Assembly: GCA_029851415.1 (NCBI GenBank)
Contig: CM056742.1
Coordinates: forward strand, 187,965,344-188,029,343
Direction of reading: 5' to 3'
DNA from: Eretmocerus hayati
Taxonomy: Eukaryota > Arthropoda > Insecta > Hymenoptera > Aphelinidae
Length of the DNA: 64,000 nt
Made by a program: the position numbers and the translations under genes. Positions 36,839 to 48,806 of this stretch are shown here, in pieces (positions within the stretch are counted from its first letter, which is position 1; every line of letters starts with the position of its first letter). A model generated the notes under the pieces. That model saw nothing but the letters and a program-made list of their open reading frames with translations. It had not been told where the DNA came from and ran no database searches.

Positions 36839-38696
36839 ATGGTTGGAGTCGATCTGCTCCAGAGGGATGAGCCGTACTACATACCTGGGTACAGTTTAAT
36901 GAATTTAAAATATGAATCTTGTAACCTCACTTCGGCAGTCAAATAATCGACCTCCCCATATTCCGTATTGCCAATCTTGGGGCACCTCTGACGATATTTC
37001 CTGAATTTCACCAGATACGCAGGATACAGCCCACAGCACATATTCTTGTGCGGCGAAACTTACGGAGGTCTATCGAATAGACTACTGACCGATCCATCAA
37101 TCAGCCATGCAAAGAAGCTCGCTTTAGTAGACCGACACAAGGGTCACGAGGTGCGGTTCACTCTTTTTTGAAACAGACATTGTAAACAAAACTGGAATAT
37201 TTATCTCCATTAAGTATAAATTACTTGAACTGATTTTTAACATGAATTTCTAGGTTGTCAGGCCAACAAAGGCTGATGTCGCACTGGTAAATTCAAGATC
37301 AGAGAGAACCGACCAGGCTTACGGCAATCCAGTGCTATCGAGTTATGCAGGTAAGAATGACCCGCATATATATTTATGTTCTTTTCTATTCCGTAAAATG
37401 AACTTGCTTCTCTAATTGATAATATCCAGGTTTTGTGCCAAATCAGGCAGATGTCAGAGACAAGCCTTATGAGATAATTGCCGTCGAAGGCGTTGCAAAT
37501 TTTGAGAGACAACGATTGAAAAAGAGAGATTCATTAGAACGTCTGAGAACAACAATAGAGCTGCAAAGTGGGTCTAGACAGCCTAAAAATCTAGAAGAAC
37601 GATTGGTAATACCGAAAATTATATTGCTATAATTTGTGATTCGATGAAAATGAACAAAAATCTTATTTCACTAAATTTCGACAAAAAATGTAGTTGCTCA
37701 GAAGCAAGTTCAAACTGCCATTGATTGCGGTACATCCAGAAAGGATTGGCTTACCAGGAGCAGGAAGTACGGTGGATGAACGTTATGAAAGGCCCAAGGA
37801 CTATCACGCGTCTCCTTATTTCATGGAAAATCGGAATCCAGAAAAATTCTTCATAAACGGTGAGACCAATTAAGAGGATGTCGGATACCGACATTGTCGA
37901 GTTTTCGGATTTCCCGATGAATTTTCGAGATATCGGGATTCTACTCAGTAACGTCAATTCTGTATGGCTCATAGAATCGGCGTTACTTGTTAGATTTTTG
38001 ATATCTCAAAAATTCATCGAGAAATCCGAAAACTCGACCATGTCGGTAACTGTACAATATTGATAGGACTCCGACATCCCCTTAAATACTTGATCAGAGC
38101 TCACACCTTCCTGAGACTATAGTTCAATTAGATCACCCAAGGCTTCGATTGCTCATTTGAAGTATGCAAATTTTGTACATGAGCATCTCCTACTAGCCAA
38201 TAACTTTGACACGAAAATGCGACGATTAGATTAGATTGGTTACCAATCCTGGATTGATATTGTTATATTAAAAATAGGATATACTGGATATGCTCCTTAT
38301 CGACACGTTCACGTCGGCAAGGTGTGGAGAAAAATGACAAACCATGGTTTGAAAGATTTCACGACCAATTACTTGTACAAGAAAGAAACTGAATGGGCCC
38401 CCGTCACTGTGGCACCCGAAAGCCAGACCCAACGCAATAAAAATAAAAACTGCGAGATTTATATTAAAGATACCGCAATAATGCCTACATATACAGGACA
38501 TGTGCCGGGAGAAAAGGATACGTAAGAAATTCACGTTATTTTGCTTATCAAATCTTGACCATATGAATCGGATGTAAATGTACCCATTCCTTACAGGGTT
38601 GGCAGAACACGTGGATACTGTTCCAAATTTGCTCACCAATTCATCAAGGAGAATCTTTTCAAATTAGAGTTGAGTGCTTGTAAAATGCCAAAATAA
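36839..38696 (+). CDS. CIMIP2/FAM166-like ciliary microtubule inner protein (7 exons, 317 aa)
   Basis: Seven exons join in frame: 36839-36888, 37015-37150, 37254-37350, 37430-37605, 37709-37859, 38278-38521 and 38597-38696 (stop TAA), giving 954 nt. Introns follow GT..AG, and the phases match at every junction. The protein carries four copies of an aromatic-Gly/Pro motif: PGYAGYSPQ followed by CGETYG (residues 16-34), SYAGFVPN (92-99), NGYTGYAP (203-210) and PTYTGHVPG (273-281). This motif series is the signature I know from the UPF0605/DUF2475 family (FAM166, now CIMIP2), whose members bind the inside of axonemal doublet microtubules. A role in sperm or cilia is therefore inferred from the family. 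The acceptor of exon 5 (caag|TTC) is the weakest boundary. Intron 5 carries a 208-bp TTAA-flanked MITE. The gene ends 187 bp from the convergent kynurenine aminotransferase gene. Family assignment is fairly confident; the exact orthologue is not. Confidence 0.78.
37874..38081. mobile_element. 208-bp TTAA-flanked palindromic MITE
   Basis: The element begins GAGGATGTCGGA and ends TCCGACATCCCC. TTAA lies at both edges (37870-37873 and 38082-38085), and the arms match over about 60 bp on each side. TTAA duplication is characteristic of piggyBac and Kolobok elements. It lies wholly inside intron 5 of the CIMIP2-like gene. Confidence 0.75.
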
Positions 38697-38883
38697 TGTA
38701 TATTTCTAGTATCAAAATAGGAAGTTATTAGCAATATAATTATTACAGTTCATTAAAAATCATTTATAACAACAACTTTTACGGGCGTTATCGCATCCTC
38801 TTTGAACAATTTTTTTACATGTATATACAAAGTAGTTCCATGACAATGAGTCTAGACCAGGTACAGTTACCTCGAATATTTGC

Positions 38884-40893
38884 TCAATTCTTTCCATTCT
38901 TCCAGGCCAACAATATATCTTCAGTTTTTTTTAGATTCTCGTCTTTCTAAAAAATTCAATCGGTATCCTCTCATTACAAAAATATTCAACAAGCAAATAA
39001 AAGTGAAAAAATAAGTAATATTATATACCTTGATAAAGCAGAAACGAACATTATCTTCCCCTAAATGCTTATGTTCTTCACTGTAAAAAGCAGATGGAGG
39101 TATACCTTGTACACCAACATTTTTCGTCATCCACTTTGTAAATTTATAATCTCTGTAAGTATCTGTTTCTTCATCAAGTTTGACCTTATTTGCAAGGGCA
39201 GACCAATTAGCTACCATGAAATAGCCTCCTTCTGGTACTGTTGGAGACATGCCAACCTCACTCAAAAATTTAGCCATAAAATCCCGTTTTGGTAGTAATT
39301 CCTCAGCTAGGCTAGTAAAGTAACAATCTGGTTGCCCAAGTTTCTTGTACTCTTCTTCAAATCCTATAGCAACAGCTTCCTAATGAACAAGAGACATGCT
39401 GCAATTACATCGGGATTTGGGGAATCAATATAAGATTCTGAACAATTGCAAAATTCATACCTGAATAGGGGTTGAGCATGTGTACACTGAATTTTGATGG
39501 ACAACTTGTAAATTCTTCAGAAGATTTGCTGGACCATAAGCCCAACCAATCTTCCATCCGGTGACACTGAATGTTTTACCTGCAGATCCAATAGTAATGG
39601 TTCGTTGATACATGTCAGGTAGAGTAGCTGAAATGAGCAAATTTGATAATAATCATTGAGGTGGTCCAAATTAGATAGGAAAAAATGTCCAAAAATGTGC
39701 ATATTTTACCAATCCTGATATGCTTGTAAGGCTTGTAGACCATCCATTCATAGACCTCATCAGATACAACCAGAGTGTTCCATTTCTTTGCCAAATCAGC
39801 AATAAATGTTAGTTCATCAAGAGAGAAAACCTTACCAACTGGATTATGTGGCGTGTTTATAATGATACCTTTAGTTTTCTTACTGAAGAGACTTTCCATC
39901 TCTTTTCTATCGAATACCCAATCACTTGAGGAGATTTTTCCACTAGTTTTTGTCTATAACATGAAGATTTTCAACCCTGAGTGAACATCACAAATGGCTC
40001 TATCAGGCACCATGTACTATCTGTATGTTTTTTTGATCTAGAAAAAGTTGTGACCAATTGATAATATTTACCGGTTTCAATGCAATGAATTTTGGAATAC
40101 CCCCTGCCATGCGTATCATGGGTTCGTAACAATCAAAAAATGGTTCAATAATAATCCACTCATCGCCTGGAGATGTATGGCCTTGGAGGCTGGCATAGAG
40201 CGCTTCATAGGCCCCAGCTGTGACTAGAACTTCACTATTAGCATCAAGATCTCTACCAATCATCTTGGAGTATACTTTAGCAATAGCATTGACTAATCTT
40301 GGATGTCCCTGGAAATGATTGAAATCAATGACTATTCTGTCCAAGTTCATGAAGTATATGACCAATATCTTTCCTCATATACTCGTATTAAATTAAGGTC
40401 AACTAATGAAAACTATTCACAATTACTAGAAACAAGTAAAAGCTGATCAACTAATGCCTATTTTATCTACATGCCCGTGCCAATCAATGTTACAAAAGAA
40501 AACTGATTAACATAGAACTTACAAATCCTCTGGTGTACTGATTCAGCAAAGGGTTTTCATTTAGAGTAGAATTGGCTAGCGCTTCTCTAACAGTTTGTGG
40601 AGCATAGAAATCTGGAAAACCTTGCCCAAGATTTACCGCAGGCTTATATTTTGCAGCAAGGGCTATGTACTCAACCCTGTAATGAGTTCTGTTATAGTTA
40701 TTTGGATCAATCGTTACACTGATACATCCAGACTTGAGTTGTTTTCTCACCAAACAGACTTGTCGTTGCCAACAAAACGCTCCGGTAGATCAAATTTATT
40801 TCCTGTCGACATGGTGTAAACTGATCCCAGGCTATTGTTGATTGACTGGGCTCTCACTGCAGTTTTTGTGAGTATATTCCTTGCAACAAGCAT
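38884..40893 (-). CDS. KAT: Kynurenine aminotransferase / cysteine S-conjugate beta-lyase (PLP fold type I), 7 exons
   Basis: On the minus strand the exons are 40751-40893, 40523-40676, 40072-40308, 39710-39953, 39461-39627, 39029-39379 and 38884-38946 (stop TGA). All junctions keep frame. The protein has 452 aa from the ATG at 40893, or 425 aa from the in-frame ATG at 40812. In the 425-aa numbering it shows NLGQGFPDF near the N-terminus, NTPHNPVGKVF (184-194), SDEVYEWM (215-222) and the PLP-binding lysine K250 in SAGKTFSVTGWKIGW. These are the hallmarks of class I/II aminotransferases of the KYAT1/KYAT3 group, which convert kynurenine to kynurenic acid using a 2-oxo acid. Length matches the family. 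The upstream 27 residues (MLVARNILTKTAVR...) are Arg/Lys-rich and lack acids, as in a mitochondrial presequence. A further in-frame ATG lies at 40923, preceded by an in-frame TAA. The gene is divergent from Rab5 and convergent with the CIMIP2-like gene. Confidence 0.95.
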
Positions 40894-40923
40894 CTTGAAA
40901 CAAAACAGAACGACAGCGTTCAT
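40810..40923 (-). promoter_or_regulatory. Alternative start codons deciding mitochondrial versus cytosolic KAT
   Basis: Three in-frame ATGs lie in the first coding exon: 40923, 40893 and 40812. An in-frame TAA lies just upstream of the 40923 ATG. The stretch between 40893 and 40812 encodes 27 residues with three basic residues, no acidic ones and several Ser/Thr, typical of an import presequence. The residues after 40812 (MSTGNKFDLPERF) match the usual start of the cytosolic enzyme. Confidence 0.6.
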
Positions 40924-40999
40924 GTTGAATTATGAAAACATACGACTCACGGCTTGCTTACAATATATGCTCACCTACCGAATTAATTACCGACAGTTT

Positions 41000-41950
41000 C
41001 GACACAAATACTTCAGATGATGGGGGGAGAATCGAAAGTGATTGGGATATTAGATTGGTATAATATCAAAAGCAGTAAACAAACATGCATGCGCAACCAT
41101 CACGTTTGACAGCTCGCCGCACACTGCCGCACACTAGCGGTGTGATGTGAACGTGAACAGCGTCGGATCGTTCAATTACATCCGGATAGCTTGCCACGTC
41201 TTGGTGGCAGCTGATGTTCATCAACAGGTTGCAGATAAGAAGGCCAAATAATATGCTCCATCTCTGGATCCAAATCTCGTGTATACTTTAGTCGAACTGA
41301 CTCAACTTCACTGTACTGGCCGAGACAAGGCGGCGTTCAGTTTACATATTCATTCGATCTATAAAAAAATAAATTATACAAATGGCAGTTCGTAAATTTT
41401 ATGAAAAGTATACGAGAAATAAGTCGTGTCCATAGTGATTCAACTCTCTGCTCAGAGTTTATGTAATCGTTGATAAGGGCTATCTGACATTCTCTTCACA
41501 TTCGTATCACTTCCGCGCGATTACTCGAATGTGAATGCGTCTGACTATATAATTGGATAGTTTAAAATGGTAATAATATGAATCACACTACCATTCACTT
41601 GCTAAAGTATGATTTACAAATTATTCATACCCCATTGAACCTTGAGGCGTGAGCAACTTAGGATCAATATATTCTTTCACCTCCGGACGGAGCATTCAAA
41701 TCGATATGAGTTTTGGAGATAGAAATGACAGTTCAAATGTTTGCAGTTCTATCCTATTCCTCTTGGTTTTGAAAGGAATGGGATGAATTCGCATCCCAAT
41801 GAAATCAAACCATCCATTATAATACATTATCTATGCAGGAAAATGAGTGCAACTCTGCGTGTTTCTGATTTAGACATAATAAGTTTCAAATAAGGCGGGA
41901 ATTTTCACGAGGAACGAGTAAACCACGAACCAAATCAGGTACAGGGCTGG
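41000..41950. promoter_or_regulatory. Intergenic space between divergent KAT and Rab5
   Basis: About 1 kb without frames separates the KAT 5' end from the CpG-rich Rab5 block. It probably holds the KAT promoter. No TATA box or known operator could be assigned with confidence. Confidence 0.3.
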
Positions 41951-42797
41951 ATGGAACCGGCAAATAACAGGTGGTAAGATCGAGAAACGAGGAATACTGG
42001 AAACAGCTCAAGAACTGCGCAGTCGCGAACCACAATGGAAAAGAACGCGAAGAGAGACGGACGACTCATCTCCGTCATGTTCAAGACAAGGATACCTCAT
42101 CTCGGCGAAGTGGTTCGAGATGTTCGAACATCGGCAGTAAAGTTAGACGTGATAATCATCGGTCCGCGAGCCTCGAACGGGCTGTAAATTGTCCCGTTTA
42201 TCGTCGGCGTCGTCGCGATCCTCGGTCGTAAACTCCAGTGAAAGTCTACCAGATACAACATCGCCACGGCCAGAGCAACCTATACGTATGTGTTTCGTCG
42301 TCGTCGTCGTCGGGTCGTCGGCATCTGCAATCCGGAGAAAAAGAAAAACGGGTCTGCTGCAGCAGCAGAGTAAGCTGTTCGGGCGCGACTCCAGCAGGAC
42401 AGTGGCTCCTCGCTGCTACTCGCTCGACAGCTGACCTCCCGCGCGAGAAAATCGAGCAGGTGCCTGGGTGCCGTCGTCGTCCTGATTGTGTTGTGTGCAT
42501 CGTCTTCGACTAAGTCGTTCGGAAAATATCTTTGTGAGCAATTTCAAAAGTGAGTCAGAGTGAGTGAAGTGTAAGGAAAAGCTGTTGTGAGAGCGCCATA
42601 TATCGTCACAGCCCAACACTGCTGTGTGTTGTGTGTCCAGCAGTAGACACGCGCCGAACCCGGGCGTGAACGTCATCTCCGAGAACCTGCTGCCACTGGA
42701 CAATAAGCTATTATTGTGTCGTCGAGACGCATTCTGAAGAGCACAGCCAGGGTGACGATAGACAGCAGTAGCGAGAGCTCAACGCCCCCCTACGCAG
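41950..42797 (+). promoter_or_regulatory. Probable Rab5 promoter and 5' non-coding exon
   Basis: This block is CpG-rich, with a (CGT)n run at 42296-42331, and ends in a clean donor (TACGCAG|gtacac, exon end 42797). The Rab5 start codon sits just behind an acceptor at 47068. Joining the two would give a 4.27-kb first intron. Short upstream ATGs occur in the block, so the transcription start may lie toward its 3' part. Another donor-like site (aaaa|gtgagt) lies near 42550. The link to Rab5 is inferred from position only. Confidence 0.45.
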
Positions 42798-45700
42798 GTA
42801 CACTTACTTTTTTTTTTTCGATTGCGACGCAACTCGTTCGTCATCCATGGGAGCTATTTACCTTGACATGGCTCATCGATTATTGACCCCATCGTACCCT
42901 CGGAAAATTAGAAAATTCAGCGTCGTCAGTGAGAAAATAATGATGCAAAGTGCACTAGCTATTCGCACACCATCACACGCATAAACACGCCCGCGACAAC
43001 CGAGATAGCTATACGTCATTATCCACAATTCTATCTACATGCACTCCACGCACTCGCTAAATAGATGGTTGCTGCTCATCCTCATATCTTCGATACACAC
43101 TGCTGAATACTTATTTTCTCTGCCATTTAGTCTTGATAACAATAGATTTCGGACCAACTAAGTTAAGATTACTCCGAGGCTCGTTTGGAGGTTATGCCAA
43201 GGAATGCTCCGAAAACTCCGATCTGTCATCTGCTTGAGTTCATGTCAAATTCTCCGAACGACGATTAAAAAGTTGTCTAATATTAGGATCTGTCACATTT
43301 TTAAGAACATGGAAAACGAAATAAGATGGTGACGACAACGGAAGCCGGCTCTTTGTCCGGTTTTCCAGTTCACAGCATAACAGCAATAAAATGCACATCG
43401 TTGAGCCCAATTTGTTCCATGTTTGTAAGCAATCGAAGCGTTTATAACGCGGAACAGCGCGAGTCTTTGTGTAAAGCCGGGCGCGTGCTTCGGGTTATCG
43501 TCAAATGGATTATTACTTATTTATTGCCGAGACATTTACACTGGAGGATGCGTGCGATTGTTTTTGTTCAGATTTACAACTCTGTTGCTGATTTTGCTGT
43601 TTGCGGTTGGCCCCCAACAAAGCAAGCGATTGTTGTGATGCGTCGTCATTTTAGCAGTGCATCAGCATTCGTCGATCCTTGAGAGATTTTTCCCCCATTC
43701 AGCAAATTTGTATTTCTTGCACAAATCGTCACGTCGCGATAAGCATGTGCACAAGTGTGAGTCATACTCTCGTATTTATATAGTTACAATCTGCACGTGT
43801 GTCTGTGTTTTAGAGAGCGCCCGAGAATCGTCAATCGTCATCATCCTTCGCCGAGACTCGTATTCGCCTGGTACGTGATGACACTGCCCCGGAATTTCCG
43901 AGTTGGGCTTGGAATATACACTATAAAGACCGCTGGTGATTTAGACAAATTCTGCGTGTTTCTGTGGCAGTTTTTGGCAATTTCATTTAGCCTGATTCTA
44001 ATATATTTTTATGGAAATTTCTCCAAATGCAAGCATCAAAGTGAGCAGAAGAGGTCAACATTTTATCAAATATTCTCACATGTTATACCATTTCCGAACA
44101 TAACGGACCGCTAAAGCTGATTTTCTATTTCTGGTACTGATAAAAATGTATAAAAAAAAGATTAAGGATATTATTGAAAGAGGAGCCATTGAGTATCAAA
44201 GATTGTCTGTCACGAGTGTCGAGACACTTTTGTCGCAACAAGTTACTTCAGATTACTCTTTATATAGAATAATGACTTGATCGAGGCCTTCTATGATAAG
44301 ATACTCGTGAGCAAAAATTTGCTGAGACTTTTTACAGAAATAGTTCAACTTGTGACTGGTGGCATGCGTCTTCATGCATGAGTATTCAAATCAGCCAAAA
44401 AGTGTGCCATGTAATGTGCCCCATAACCACGAAAACGGAGAAAATATGTGCACCATACTCAGATAACAAACTTTTAGAGAGCAAGTAGTTTCAAAATGTT
44501 GTCTATTTTTAATAAAAGCACGTAGGTCACTTTGAAAACAACCTATCGCGAATTTTGTGCAACTTTTGACTCCATGTCCCGCCCGATGTGGAATGACTTT
44601 ATCGTTGCAAGATATTGATGATGATGCACGTAAGCCTCTTTGTCGTGCAATAATATGGCTGTCTCTGATGACGGAGATATCAAGATACAGCGTCGCAAAT
44701 GCACGCACAGCACAAAGCCCGGTATACTCCTCTCATGCAATTCTCATGATCATCTCTATAGTAAATAGCAAGTGGATCCGAGAATGTCGTTATAGAGATG
44801 AATAAGTCTCAAACGCAGTGACGTTAGGGAGCAGGATCAGAGAGGATGAAACGAGAAAGCTGATTCGAATGCGTTGCCATTCAGAGGAGTAAGCCTTTGA
44901 CAACTAAAGCAAAGCTAGGTAATTTCACTCGCGTAAACAAAGCTCTCTAGATGGCAAGGGATGGAACGATTGTGCACAAGGTAAAAAGCCAAGCGGTCGT
45001 TAACATCTCAAAATATCTCTCCCAATTGTTGTCATTGCTTTTTACGAGCACGGGTCGTTGCACACTCGAGCATCCTTCAATTTTATTGTTTCGTACAAAT
45101 ATTAGCATGGAGTGGTACAGAGAATTCCATGGCAACTATGCATTATCTGCAGGAATATACTCCACTTTAATACGTAGTAATTGTTAATGAAATATGAATT
45201 AAAAACTTGGCATCATATCACGCCACAGTTTTTTGTCATATCGATTAAGCATATGCCATTCTTCAAATCACTTTGTTTTGTATGACAAGACAAATGAAGA
45301 GATATTTGTTCCGTATGTTGGGGCTCCAAATAAAAAATCATCGTGATTTGAATATGGATGTGCTCTCGACGGTTTTTACAGGCTTATTAGCTTCTGGACT
45401 TGATATACCTCGTGATATACAGTCTCCGAAACGAAATATGATTGATATAACAAACTTTTGGAGAAGAAACACTTGGTATGGTTAGAAGTGGGCCCTATAA
45501 ATTGCACATATTACAGAAAAACAGTCAAATAATCATGAGTCGTAACAGTTCATAGGCAAGGTTGCTAAAAGCACCTTAATTACGTCACACTGAAGAGAAA
45601 AGCTTCTGACCTAATAGCTAATAAAATATCAATAGAATCTCAGGACTGGATTTCAAAATACATTGAAAAAAGAAAAAAAACCTGAGCTTTTCCATTGCCT

Positions 45701-47068
45701 CAATGGAAAAAGGAATCGCTTTACTATAAAAATACTACAGACTTTGCAACATGACGTCCTGTCTTGCTGCTCACACCCTTGAAACTTATTCACCATCGGC
45801 AGTACTCGCAGCTTCACAACTCGTCGTCGATCTTTAGTGTACATAATACCGGTATCAAAACATAACTGTAACGTCTTACTGACCTCTCGTTCGATCAGAT
45901 GCACGTACACCCAGTTTCACCGTTTTTACACAAGGTCAGGTCAAATCCCGGAAGTATATAATATATCGGCATCAGTCTCATTGAGTAGTGTATCTACATC
46001 GCGCATTCATGATGAACCCGGAACGATCGTCGGCTTTTCGCACCGGAGGTGTTCAATTATCGCGAGCACAACAGTAATCGAGCATCGTGCAGCAATGTGA
46101 AAATTCGCCTTGCACGATTAAAGCTGTTAATGGTGGGAGGTAAATAATTGTGCACACACTATAGGGATATATCCATATGTAAGGCCAAGAGATGAAATAA
46201 TGAGCACAGCGCACGCGCTATAGTAAACCTGACTTTTCTGTATACAGCTCGGTGTTATCTCTTGTGAATTGCGAGTATGTTTATCAGCAGAGTTCTCTAA
46301 TAAGTATGTATGTACTCTGCTATCCGCGACAAAAGCAGATGATTTATCGAGGGACTATACGATCCAAGAGTATATACCCCAAACACAACACTCGAAAATG
46401 TTGCTCGCATTGCGTACTGGCTAGCAGACGCCCAATCGTCCTCCTCCGCCCCCAGCCTTCCCAATAACAGCATCAGCATCAGATGATTAGACACCAGCGA
46501 ATCTCATTCAAAAAACCTGCATACCGTTTCCGCAGCAGATATACATAACACAGCGCTGCAAAACCGGCTTGTAATTATTCCACAGTTCCACTAACAAGAT
46601 TACAGAAAATTGAAAGTTTTCGCTGAGTCTCTCCTCGCGTCATCATGCGCCAGTCCACGTGTGTTCGATCAAGAAAATATGAGATGAATTTTTTATTCTG
46701 AGAAAACCCAGCTCAGCAGTATAATATCATGTTCTAATGCACCTATCATAGGCTATTTTACAGCTATAACTCAATCTACTCAGTTCACATGCCCTCGAAC
46801 AGTCGCACCTCTTATCTACTGACTCTCTCTCTCTCTCTCTCTCGCTCTCTCTCTCATACGCATCGCTCTGCGAAACACAGAGAAATATTATATTTGCGTT
46901 ATCTCGTGCCGAATGGCTGGGTTTGCCGCGATACGTTACATACGCCCGCGCACTATTGTCCCGATTGCGTCGACTTTCGTCGTCAAATTTTGATTGGTAA
47001 TAGGTGAAAAATATCTGTGCTACTTACAATAAAAGCGTGATCAGTACTTGAATAATTCACTTCTGCAG
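42798..47068 (+). other. Probable first intron of Rab5, no gene seen
   Basis: No exon-like reading frame with splice sites could be supported here. It contains a pure (CT)n tract at 46822-46855 and a promoter-like CpG-rich stretch near 46.2-47.0 kb, which might be a second Rab5 start region. If the inferred upstream exon is wrong, this is simply intergenic. Confidence 0.35.
46822..46855. repeat. (CT)n microsatellite
   Basis: Uninterrupted CT dinucleotides except for one CTCG. On the opposite strand this is a GAGA-type tract, which can bind GAGA factor in insects. It lies about 220 bp upstream of the Rab5 coding exon 1. Confidence 0.8.
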
Positions 47069-47074
47069 GTCACC

Positions 47075-48806
47075 ATGGCTAACAGGGGCACGGCCCAGAG
47101 GCCGAATGGCACACAAGGCAAAATATGCCAGTTCAAGCTGGTACTGCTCGGTGAATCTGCTGTTGGAAAATCCAGTCTCGTGTTGAGGTTTGTCAAGGGC
47201 CAATTTCACGAGTACCAGGAAAGTACCATTGGAGGTGAGTCTGTTGCACTCTAATGCAATCTTTTTATTCACAAGACTCAGAAACTTGATTCCCAACCCT
47301 ACATTCGCTGATAATCTTCCCATGACTCATTTCAGCCTGACGCCATCCATTACCAACTCACTCTAATATCAGAAATTCTTGATCGATATATCAAATCCAG
47401 CTAAAAATAGAAATTATCTCCCCTCAATGTGACCTGTTTTTGTTTCACAGCTGCATTTCTAACACAGACTGTGTGCTTGGACGAAACAACTGTCAAATTT
47501 GAAATCTGGGATACTGCTGGGCAAGAACGCTATCACAGTCTTGCACCAATGTATTATCGAGGTGCACAAGCTGCTATTGTAGTATATGACATAACAAATC
47601 AAGTGAGTACTTATATATTGTAATGAACCGTGTTGTGCGCAAGCCTTCCAATAATGTTTCAATATTCAAATTTGTTGCATTATAATTCCTTTTTGCGATT
47701 ACTTTCCCATGATCATCTATGCAAGTATACCATCACCTCGTGAAATTGATTAATGGTTTTCTTATAAATATTACACATTGCCTTGACTCCAATATTTGGT
47801 CTCAAACCATAGCGTTATTTTTGTTCCATACTAGTGAAGAAGAGCTGCTTGCATATCATAATATTAAAAAATTACAGAGCTTCAAACGTGCTTGAATTTG
47901 TACTACAGTAGCTTCAGCTTCAGACATATAATTGAATAAGTTTATACTAGTCTGAAAAAGATTATGATAAACTTTTCATTGTTTGCAGGACACATTCCAG
48001 AGAGCAACAACGTGGGTTAAAGAATTGCAGAGACAAGCCAGTCCAAGTATAGTAATAGCGTTGGCTGGAAACAAGGCAGATCTTGGTAACAAAAGAGTTG
48101 TTGAATTTGAAGAAGCGCAAGCCTATGCAGATGAAAATGGTCTCCTATTCATGGAAACTTCTGCCAAAACGGCTATGAACGTCAATGACATATTCTTGGC
48201 AATAGGTAAATTCCATCAATCTTTGTCTCAGATGTTAACCATATTCTGCATCCTTCGAGTTGTTTAAAATCGAAATAAGTATCTAATTATTGTTTTTGTG
48301 ATCAAATGTGATCGGATATCTTCAACTAGTATCACAAAAAAGAATCAGAACCATCCAAGAAGAATTTATCTTGAATCCACAAGTAGTTGAAGTAATTTCA
48401 TTCGATCTTAGATGTTCTCATTTGTGATGCAGGTATTGTTTGTAATTTATTTTGAAAAGCGATGGCCGTCATACCATTTACGATAATAACTCAATTTTTA
48501 CTAGGAGTCTAGTTTTATCAACACCAAAAAATTGTATGTTATGCTTTGTTATGTGTTAAACTCAACACTTCTGCTCACAATAAACGACTTTAGGCTTTAC
48601 TCTGATTTTTAGCTCAGTCTATAAGAATATGGCTTACTGATGCATCTCGAGGGATTCAATCTAACCAATAACAAGATTGTGTGTCAATTTCAGCTAAAAA
48701 ACTTCCAAAGAATGAGCAAGCTGGTCCTACGGGAGCAAGTGGACAAGGTCGCCGACTAACTGAAACAGAAGGACAGAAACCAACCTCTGGAAACTGCTGC
48801 AAGTGA
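47075..48806 (+). CDS. Rab5: Rab5 small GTPase, early endosome (4 coding exons, 213 aa)
   Basis: Coding exons are 47075-47234, 47451-47602, 47989-48205 and 48694-48806 (stop TGA), 642 nt in all, with canonical GT..AG introns of 216, 386 and 488 bp. All G motifs are present: P-loop GESAVGKS (26-33), switch I ESTIGAAF (49-56, effector Thr 51), WDTAGQE (73-79, catalytic Gln 78), NKAD (132-135) and ETSAKT (160-165). The switch I sequence and the AGAAFLTQ-type context are specific to Rab5. The C-terminus ends in CCK, so geranylgeranylation on cysteines 211-212 is expected. Rab5 controls homotypic early-endosome fusion and clathrin-vesicle delivery. The start is an ATG in CACCATGG context, six bases after a probable acceptor (ttctgcag), so at least one upstream non-coding exon exists; the best candidate lies at about 42.0-42.8 kb. 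Nothing is truncated or altered. Confidence 0.98.
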
